A stretch of DNA of 64,000 bases. Origin: Sthenelais limicola (lineage: Eukaryota; Annelida; Polychaeta; Phyllodocida; Sigalionidae). Of this stretch, positions 55,521 to 64,000 are shown piece by piece. Both the position numbers and the translations under genes were made by a program. Within the stretch, counting starts at the first letter, position 1, and every line of letters begins with the position of its first letter. The stretch spans positions 90,533,740-90,597,739 of the forward strand of contig OW804095.1 of the NCBI GenBank assembly GCA_942159475.1. Reading direction: 5' to 3'. Under the pieces are notes generated by a model. That model was not told where the DNA came from, did not search any database, and was given only the letters and a program-made list of their open reading frames with translations.

Positions 55521-57332
55521 CAACCAATGCTCTCCCCCTATTCAATTTAACGTCTCTTTGAAGTACAATTATTGTAGACACTGTCTTGTTTTCCGAGTCC
55601 TTTCCGACTACATTTTCACACTCATACGCACACTGCAGGCCACTGCATAAAAGGTATCATGTCCCTCCACTCTACCTGTTGTCATATCTATATCCTTTAC
55701 AATGACATGTCAGAGTGAAAAGTGCCGACGCTATAGATTTCAAGAGAATCATGTTGGATAGCATGACATGCCGAATGAATATATACCATGGTTTCCTTTT
55801 GAGTCGTCGCTACTACTGTACCAAGGGGTAAATATGATTATGTAGCATACACCTTTGAGTAGTTTTTAAACCTGTCACAGCTTAACTCTCAATTTATCCC
55901 TGGTAAAAGGTGGCGAATGGTACAATTCTCCTTCTCTTTCCTAGCTGAAGCAGCCTGCCGTCGAGTTTAAACCGATCTCACTGTTGAAGTCTCCAATGCG
56001 CTTTAAATCTGATCTTTCATTCTGCGGGCATCCCCTCAGGGATTGATGAGTGTCAGATGAACTCAAGTATTTTATTACATTCCAGGCTGGCATATATATG
56101 GAGGGAATGCGTGTATTATTCCATATAGACAACCTGTTAGATCCGACAACAACCATGGGTTTTATATTGCGACCAGTACCTCACTTTTCAGTCGAGCGCC
56201 ATTAACTGCAGAAAAAGAGTTGATGTAATATGATATTTGAGAATATGACCATGAATAAACTTGCTGAATGAGTATAAAATGTTTAACATAGAAAGATACC
56301 ATATGCATGCATATTTTGACCAGGGGTAATATTTGCAACATGGCTAACCAATGACCAAGGTTGTGGCTGGACGAGATATGCCGCTTTTTCTGTGAAAAAG
56401 CCGACAGGCTGATCCTCAGCACCAATTACGTCATACCCAATACATCAAAGTCAATGATATTCACGTAGTAGCATCTTGAGACATTTTCCTTGGATTTGCG
56501 CCAATAATCTATACGTCATTTATGAACACAAACAACGTGATCCTCCAGTTTAGCCACCAGTAAGATGCACAGAACATTTGAATGTTGAGCCATTCCCTCT
56601 ACCATTGTACTCATATGCACTGCTGCCCATGCTTGGCACCCATGCTCATACACCTCCCATTCAAACGCACACTCACCCACTCCCGCTAGCAGTGCAGTTG
56701 GTCATGGCTCAGCTGAGGCATGACCAACGCTTATTGACAACACTCAACAACTACATACATATATACGACTGGGGCTCTCATATTTAAGGCTATAGGTGTA
56801 GCGCTACTTCTTTTGTAATTGACGGGGGGCAGGGGGGTGGGGGAGGGAGGGAGGCTAGATATCCAGTGGCCAACCATTTTTCTTCATTTACTTTCACTGA
56901 GAATGTACCGTACATATCTTGAAGCAGATACTTTCCAAACGAGAGGTTGTCAGTGGCATAATAATATTATGCATTGCATAACAACCGTAGCTCGCAAATT
57001 CGACACCAGCCCCTTCGGCCGGAAATTTATTGGGCAGGGCCCACTATAATTTCCAAATAACCCCCTATTTCCTATGTGGCCAGACTCCGCACCTATCGCA
57101 GTGTCAAGATTATAAGTTATAAGAGAGATTTCACCAAAGATTTTAAGCTCTTACTAGGGTAATTACTGCATAACAGCCCCTACGTGATAATGCCTCTAGG
57201 ACTCTATTTCCGAAGCCATGACAGCATGCTTGATTTGTCTCGCACACTGGGCATGACTCGCTAAAACTTTGGGTAAAACTCAGAGAAATGGTTTCTCACT
57301 CTCTCAGCAGTGGCCCCACCGTATTTAACACT
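55521..57332. other. No gene; diverged repeat copy at 56390-56610
   Basis: The block at 56420-56600 (CGTCATACCCAATACATC, GTAGCATCTTGAGACATTTTCC, TTTAGCCACCAG, GAACATTTGAATGTTG) recurs diverged at 58320-58545. A G-rich GGGGGTGGGGGAGGGAGGG run lies at about 56833-56853. Confidence 0.5.
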
Positions 57333-57411
57333 AAAATTAAATGATTTTGGAGGTTGGAGGATGGTGGGCATCCTGCCCACCATCCTCCAACCTCCAAAAT
57401 CGTTTAATTTT
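57333..57411. repeat. 38-bp-arm hairpin with 3-nt loop
   Basis: Arms 57333-57370 and 57374-57411 pair with a single T/G mismatch around the loop TCC. The arm core is GATTTTGGAGGTTGGAGGAT followed by GGTGGGCA. No flanking duplication was obvious. Confidence 0.9.
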
Positions 57412-59195
57412 GCAAGTGGGCAATGTCAATGTACAAAAATAATCTATATTTTGAAAGTAAATAGCCTAAGACTTCTCCTCATTCCCATCAAATTGTGACG
57501 ATAGACCTACTCTGGTGCCACATACCTCTAGACGAGCACCACCTACCGCTATTCCGTAGGGATCCTTTTGCTATGATACTCAAGTCAAATGAGCCGGTGG
57601 ACGACCCGAAAGAGGAGCGGTACTATACCGACACTGTCTTCCGAAGGCCTTTTTAAGTGCTTTTTTTTTCTGGAACTTTCTAACCGATCCCAAAAGCTAG
57701 AGGGAGTCAAGGGGAGCAAGATCCAAATGGGAACATGTGTCATTTACTGATAGAATAAAAAGTTATCGCTAACCGCATATTCAAATCGAGGGCTGTCAAC
57801 CATAACAAAATAAGAAGCCACAGCCACAGAAAGAGCCACTACGACTCTAAGCCAATCAGATCATACGAATCGGTCACGTGACCATGGGAACAATGACGTC
57901 ATATATAGCAGCAGGTCGGGGAAGCCCTCCGATCAGAAAAACAAAGCTCATAGTCTTTTGCAGGTAGAAAATCCGGGATTATCATTTATTCCATTAAAAA
58001 GGTAACGAAATATAGATTCTTCTGCTAAAATCTTAATGTCTGCTGGTCGCTGGGTTGGTTGAACCCATACGACCTGAGCAGACAACTCAAAGCAAAACGT
58101 CTGCAGATGAGAATGGCCGGGGCCTGCCTTCAAGGCTTCGGCAAGTGGCATGGTGGGAGGGAGGCTATACTGGGTTTGCGAGGGCCGTTTTTGCGACAAT
58201 CCTTTATTTTTAAATATAAAAACAATATTAGGAGTTCAGATCTTGAGAAATATAACCAAACTATTAAAATAATAATCCCTTGAGCGGTATACTTTTCTGG
58301 ACGAGTTATGACTACTGCTTCGTCATAACCGATACATCGAAGAATGCTATAGAGAGAGAAACGCCATTTATTGCCCACTTTTCAACATCACTGTATAGGA
58401 GTGGGCAATGATATCCATTGTGATAGCATCTACAGATATTTTCCTCTCAATTTCATAAGGAATTGATGCATCATTAATGCCCACAAGCAATGGTAGAGTG
58501 AGGTTTAGCCATCAGAAATATATGGAACTTTTGAACATTGCCATATTCCTGCACAAGCACACCCAAGCTATACATTTGGGCCTCCTATATATAGCCCTGT
58601 TTGTATATGCATGCTCGCACCTGTAGGATGTGAGCTGCATGGGACAGTGTAGGGCCTATTAGACACAAAACAATAATGTATTTCAAGGTCGGTTGGAGGG
58701 AGGGAGAGTAGGGTGGCGGGGAGGGGGGATGGAGCAGTGGAACAATCCACATTTATACAGGCAACTAGCCTAAGAGTAAGATCCCCACACAACCGAATCT
58801 AGCCGTTAAATGCTTTCTAGACTCTTCGTGACAACCGCTTCTGAAAGAAGCTGCTATCAGCAGGATCACTACCCATTACAACGTCACGTCCGCCATTACG
58901 GGTCATCACGCATATATAGAGAGATGTGATACTTATCCCCCTTTTTGCCCACACGATCGTGCTCCCCCACATATTTTACCTGCAATGATGACACTCTAAA
59001 GAAGTTTTCCTCGCCATTTTGGCTGGAATCGATACATCAATACTGTATATAAAGGACGGGAGGGTCAGGTATAGCTCAAAACATTGCCTCGGGAGGATTT
59101 GAATCGATCGCCATTGCCGCATTTTAGTTCCGAGACTAGCCGCTCCGGCGCTACTGTATGTCTGTGTTCACATGAACCTGCACGCAGGCATGAAC
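57412..59195. other. No gene; second copy of the 56.4-kb repeat
   Basis: 58320-58545 is the diverged partner of 56420-56600. A related word set (GGAATCGATACATCAATAC) near 59028 suggests a third remnant. Composition is somewhat richer in GC than the left of the window, but no frame is convincing. Confidence 0.4.
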
Positions 59196-59236
59196 GTCCC
59201 ATACACACAACGCCAGTGGCGTTGTGTGTATGGGAC
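59196..59236. repeat. 41-bp perfect palindrome, 1-nt centre
   Basis: 20-bp arms GTCCCATACACACAACGCCA and its exact reverse complement surround a single G at 59216. Confidence 0.95.
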
Positions 59237-59675
59237 ACTAGGGAGGACGGGGCTGGGTGGAGGGGCGTGCATCGGCAAATGTTTTTTTTTATTCATATAA
59301 CCTAACAATAACCATAGCAAACCTTACACAAATCGTAATATCTCGCGGTTATACTCTGGACCAAAAGCGCCCAAAAGATGGCAGCACTAGTTGCCGTCTC
59401 GGGAACTCTCCTGAGAGCATGTGCGGGCACCCCAGACCCACAGGGTCAGGACAAGGTAGGAGAGAGGTTGCCGGCATATTGCATCTAACTTTTAAAAAAC
59501 CCATGTGACGAACAATTCCAGTCCTGGAATCAGCATGCCCTTCCTATAATACTACTGCTCATATAAGGCCGTTGTCAACAGAGCTGTAGAATCAACAATT
59601 TCGGCCACTTTCCACCACTACGCATAGTTTGGCCCTACTCATATCACTAGCAAAGTTCAACCTCTCTGCTACTAC

Positions 59676-59910
59676 CAATTCCGTAGCTCAGCGGCTAGAG
59701 CACTGGACTGCAGGCGTGAAGGTTGAGTGTTCAAACCTCGCCCGGGTCCGTCAGCTTTTTTTTTATCATCCTCTACTTGTTGGGCCGTGTAGAGCTGTCT
59801 CTACACGGCCTGGACGGGACGGAGGCGGGGACGGAGGGTGGCTATGCACTGGGTGCTGGGGGACGGGGAAGGCTGGCGATTTGAAAAACAAAATATCCAT
59901 AATAATGTTT
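59676..59910 (+). repeat. tRNA-headed SINE
   Basis: CCGTAGCTCAGCGGCTAGAG at 59681 is an excellent box A/D-arm, and GTGTTCAAACC at about 59727 a box B. The T stem pairs only in part and no clean acceptor stem forms, so it is not a working tRNA gene. The body that follows (CATCCTCTACTTGTTGGGCC) matches the SINE-like piece at 16240-16450. A CCGTGTAGAGC/GCTGTCTCTACACGG inverted repeat follows. Confidence 0.65.
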
Positions 59911-62900
59911 CTCCGTGTGCTAAGAAAAACGGCCTAAAAATATCTAAATTACATTCGCAAGGCGCCTCTAGCAGCTGCCACTCTACTGGACCAATGGCGC
60001 CCTGACCCGCCCTCTGTAGGATGTGGATAGCATCAGACCAAAATATTTGCCCCAGCGCCCAAACTACATGGTTGATCCCATATATACCCAGCCTGTATGT
60101 ACCAAGGTGTTTTGCTGGTGTACTACTATATTTGCACACGCATAATCAGCCAGTGTCGAAAGTTACAACAGTTTCAAGCCAGTTTGGTCTGAGGAATATA
60201 TACAGTCCTGGTAAAATAACACAGAGTTTTTGAATTTCCGATGGTGGGTAGTGCTGGGTACCTATTCATATGGTACGCCATACATACATGTATTCCACAC
60301 GCTGGCCTCCCGCTGCCTGCCGCAACTAGTGTGTAGGCTTGCTGAGGCAAGGCTACACACAGGGAGGAGCAGGGCAGGTGGTGGGCAGTGTCTTTGAAAG
60401 TGAGAAAAACGACTATAAGAACAAAACAGAAAATAAATAATATCCTCTAGGCCTATCTAGCGGGCTCACTTCTGGACAATATTAGAAGTGGCCAGAAACC
60501 CATGAAAAGGATGGTTCTCGAGGACCTGAAAACCCTATGGCATGGGCCCTCCTTATAAACTACTCCAAGCAGCAGCTATTGGTGCTTGGGACTTTCTCAT
60601 ACACACTCTCTAGATAGACAGGATTTGTGCATTTACCCCAAGTTTTCCAAAGCTCAGAGCCAGAGATCTTAGGACAAGCGGACCGGTCTTGGTCACTTCT
60701 CAAGTGGCCTTAAATACAGAGACAGCAAATGAACACACGCGCTGGACACAAGGTTCCTGAGTCGGCCCCCTCCATTTGGTTTGTTTAGGCGCTCTCCGGC
60801 GGTCCCAAATTGCGGTGTTATGTTAGAGCTCGGGGAATAGACTCATGGCCTCTCAAGTTACCCGAAAGAAGCCACTCTCCCTGAAGCTTTCCCCCGGCTG
60901 GGTAGGTATTGGATTGCTTCCGGCCAAGAAACACTACATATATCCTCCCTTGCGAGAGTATCATGCTTCTAAGTAGGCAATACGTTTCTACTAGTTAAGT
61001 ACAGACCTAATTGTCATCGGTACCCACAACTTAATGTTTAACGTATGATTACAATTTGTGAGATGTTGTGGGTATTTACTAGCCCGTTCATCTTGGCAAA
61101 ATATCATTCTTTTTAGTTATAAATCTTGCATGTTCTTGCATCACTATAATATATTATATTTATTTAATACCATTGTAATATTCTATTTATTATTATCGTA
61201 CTTTTATTTCTCTTTTATTTTATTTCTCTTTGTTTCATTTACTCACGTCTCATATATAATTGAGTTTTTGTGTTGTTGATGTATGTGTTTCTATTATCTA
61301 AAGCATGTTCAGAGTCTTCAATCACATTGTATATCTATGAGATGAATAATATATACTCGCAGACATTAGCATCAGAATAGAAATACACGAAACAAAGCAT
61401 TCTCCAGAAGTAGAAGCCAAAGTCTCACAAGGCCTCCAGACCAAAGTATATGGCACCTTCCTCAGTGCGCACCGCAGAAGAGGATAGCTCTGACTTTAAC
61501 ATCTATAAAAGCAGCTATGCGTCCCGCCCCATAATTGAAGTAGTCCCCTGGACCCTGTAAGGTCCCAAGTTGGAGAGGTGATTCCTGACAGTTCACGGAG
61601 TTCACTTAGTCCATAAAGTATGTCTGGCATCTTACAAGAAGGGCAGCATATATGTGTCTCGAAAGCATGCATTAACGTCTCACAACGCTCCATTCTGTTT
61701 TGTTCAGAATGTGTTGACATCTACGTGTCAGGTCATTCATTCTCAGCAGCAGTCACAGCAGAGAGGCAGGTTCGAGAAGGCTTCTCTCTTTCCCCGTACT
61801 TGCCGCCAGATTTCTGAGTGCCAACAGTGGCAAAATGATGAAGAAAGTTAAAGGGTTTTATCAGAAAGACATTGGACACAATGTGTGTTATTCTTAGTGT
61901 CGACCATAAAAGAATATCAGGTATCAAATCAAATTTCTACAAAAGATACTAGCGTCAGACAAGGTGGCGATTTAAAGTAACGTTCTAGTTATAAATTCTA
62001 GTTCTAATATCATACTAGTATACCGATTTAATTATGCAATTGAGTTATACAACGACTACAACTATTGTGTAAAGATTAGGTTAGATTATGGGTCGCGTAC
62101 AAAACAATAAATCTCCATAAATACATCCGCATATGATTAATGAATAAATAGGAATTGATATATGTACATACAGAACGTACGTACAGAACAGAATTGAAAT
62201 GAAATCTAAAAATGTGTACTTCATCATATCCCTTTGATGTTAATTTTGAAACTCCATTTGTGGATGTGTGGCTGAATTCGTGGATGTGTGGGTCAAATTC
62301 ATGTAAAAAAAATATGCACGAATTGTCGTACAAGTTGTCGTTGAATCCTACACACACAATTCTGCAAATAGCAAGAATGAATTCGTACGACAATTTTTGA
62401 GACCCAATTCGGCCGTGAATTTGTGAATGTGTGCGTGGGGCCTAAGACCATTCACTCTTGCTTTACTCTCAACTTCTCATTTTAACTTAGTTTAAACATC
62501 AATTTAAAACCCCAGTAGACACCACTCTATGTATGGTAGGCGGCCATTCTCAGGCCTTTTTTATCCCGCTTTTGCTGAGCGGACTTGGAACCGTGATCTG
62601 ACTTATTGCTTCATCATTCCTAAATCTGGTGATATGCATTCTTTGCAGAGACAACTTAAGATCATCAGGGCAGTATAATATACCCATTGTATAAAGTAAA
62701 ACATCGCAACCTTAATCGGTATTTGCTGTCTTAATTTGGCTTGCATTGATACATGGTAATTTAAGCATTTGACCTGGTGGTGGTGTTTTTCAGATGATGG
62801 TTATATGTCATTTTACTGTCTAAATTGTTCCAGTTAACATGATCTACCTATATACATGCCCTAGCCAGATATTTTTCCCCATCTTCATGGCTTAGTGACA

Positions 62901-63884
62901 CGTCCCAGATTATGCCCAGTTTGTCACAATGCCGGAATCCATCAAACCTTTAGGCCACAGAAAAAAAGAGTTCTCTCATTTATCTAGTGTACTTAATAGA
63001 CGTTTGGCTCTTTCCTACCCTGAACTCAGCTAAAGAAAAACAATATTGGCCATGGCATTGCTTCCCTTCAAGCGTACTCAACAATTAATCAACTATTATA
63101 TATGGCAGGGAAATCAAAATGTATCTGTGGTTTCAAGTCAGACTTGTATTCGGCCATTACTTGAATGTTCAATACACCCAGGAGATTGTAAATAATCACT
63201 TATTTTAGTCTCTTGAGCATCCTATTCGGAAGAGATTAAGACAATAATTCCAATCCATATATTGACGTTAAATACATTAGGACCAGAGAAGGGAACTTTT
63301 AAGGTTCCATTGCTCCGCTATTAGTGGATGCTAAGAACTTACAACTGAATGGCCCATCTTTGAACGCTAAGTAGCATGACCTTCCTAGTGCCATTGGGAA
63401 TAAATGGATTGTCATGTCAGACAGATAACCCAGCTTAAATGAAGCATTCACTGCAAAATTAGGGACAGGACCAGGGATGATGTGCGGCTTGCCATGATCG
63501 AGGTGAAACTTGTGTCAGTGGATGTGAGTTTACCTGCATGCGGGCAATGTCGGTTATATTATGGAGCCGGATGTTGGGTTAGTGGTGGATGGATTTGTGG
63601 AGGGTTGTGATACAGAATTGTATACATATATTTTCTCGGATAAGGTGCCTGGGCGCAAATTTCTTTCAAGCTTTCATTGTTTGATAACAATATTAGTGTC
63701 TTTTGTTTTCTTTTGAGAGTCATCCTCCTCATATCAAGGGGCCGGCGCTTATTGACTGCAGGAATGAATACATTACCTAGATAGAAATGTCATCTGATAT
63801 AGAATGTATTATCATTCTCCATTATTATGTAACGATTCCAGTATGTGAAGATATGAACATATCCATCAAGCTCCGGGTACCTCC
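59911..63884. other. No gene recognised
   Basis: Several short frames overlap on both strands without family resemblance. 61140-61260 is strongly AT-rich. A CTTTCGAG.. to ATTCGGCCATTAC stretch near 62940-63180 shows nothing coding. No RNA gene found. Confidence 0.35.
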
Positions 63885-64000
63885 GCAGGGGCGGCAGGGG
63901 CGGATCTAGGGTCTAAAATGAGGGGGGTCCAAGATAAAAAGGGCACATCAGTCCATTCCCCAAAAATGAGCCAGAGGGGCACAAAGGCATACTAGGAAGA
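63885..64000 (+). other. Possible start of a G-rich repeat cut by the window end
   Basis: GGGGCGGATCTAGGG followed by GAGGGGGGTCCAAG resembles GGGCCAGATCCAGGGGGGG at 21261, which leads into the minisatellite. It may be the terminus of a shared repeat that continues beyond the window. Confidence 0.3.

Noticed and set aside
59681..59750. Possible functional tRNA gene
   Set aside because: Box A and box B are good, but the T stem pairs only partly and no 7-bp acceptor stem forms; the downstream body matches another SINE-like copy.
62520..62680. Possible LINE C-terminus (AERTWNRDL on the plus strand)
   Set aside because: Only one WN-type word resembles the LINE tail, and no other block supports it.

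Overview
The window looks like nuclear DNA of an animal, most likely a marine invertebrate (an inference from repeat content; I could not narrow it further). It is AT-rich, has no operons or bacterial-style gene packing, and no convincing multi-exon host gene. Nearly everything recognisable is transposable-element material: non-LTR retrotransposons (LINEs), tyrosine-recombinase retroelements (DIRS/Ngaro-like), tRNA-derived SINE-like pieces, several families of terminal-inverted-repeat (TIR) DNA elements without transposase, and simple or tandem repeats. All open frames with family resemblance belong to such elements, and most are broken.

Layout. 1-12 kb: a small element with TAA target duplications (3.9 kb), a 2 kb candidate TIR element with arrays of a GGTGACCGAY palindrome (5.1-7.1 kb), a decayed reverse transcriptase (RT) relic (7.7-8.1 kb) and the first of three MITEs sharing a TGTGATGTG end (9.8-10.5 kb). 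12.1-13.5 kb: a 1.4 kb TIR element (copy A) with a repeated internal 18-mer and a perfect 36-bp palindrome. 14-22 kb: a second MITE, a degenerate tandem array, a SINE-like piece and a 1.27 kb foldback element at 19.8-21.1 kb. 22.1-31.5 kb: a LINE RT fragment, then a roughly 7 kb minus-strand LINE whose parts, in coding order, are an L1-ORF1-like RNA-binding protein, a NADAR domain, an SGNH-hydrolase-like domain, an apurinic-type endonuclease and an RT. 31.5-40 kb: an RT relic carrying a small TTA-flanked MITE, a TIR array with GATCGAAGCGCCC-like units, and a 5'-truncated L1/Tx1-like LINE with a perfect 14-bp target-site duplication and an open frame. 41-51 kb: three tyrosine-recombinase retroelement remnants, a LINE split by copy B of the 1.4 kb TIR element, and further LINE pieces. 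51.3-53.0 kb: a 1.7 kb TTA-flanked TIR element with a MITE nested inside. 53-64 kb: mainly low-complexity repeats, two SINE-like pieces, two striking hairpins and long stretches where I recognise nothing.

The elements record a nested history: DNA elements landed in LINEs (33.1 and 44.1 kb) and in one another (51.8 kb), and tyrosine-recombinase elements abut LINE relics. The two observations most worth pursuing are the NADAR plus SGNH cargo in the large LINE, and the two copies of the 1.4 kb TIR element, where repeated internal motifs sit at matching offsets although the motif sequence itself has changed. Coordinates of decayed elements were read by eye, and boundaries without target duplications are approximate.
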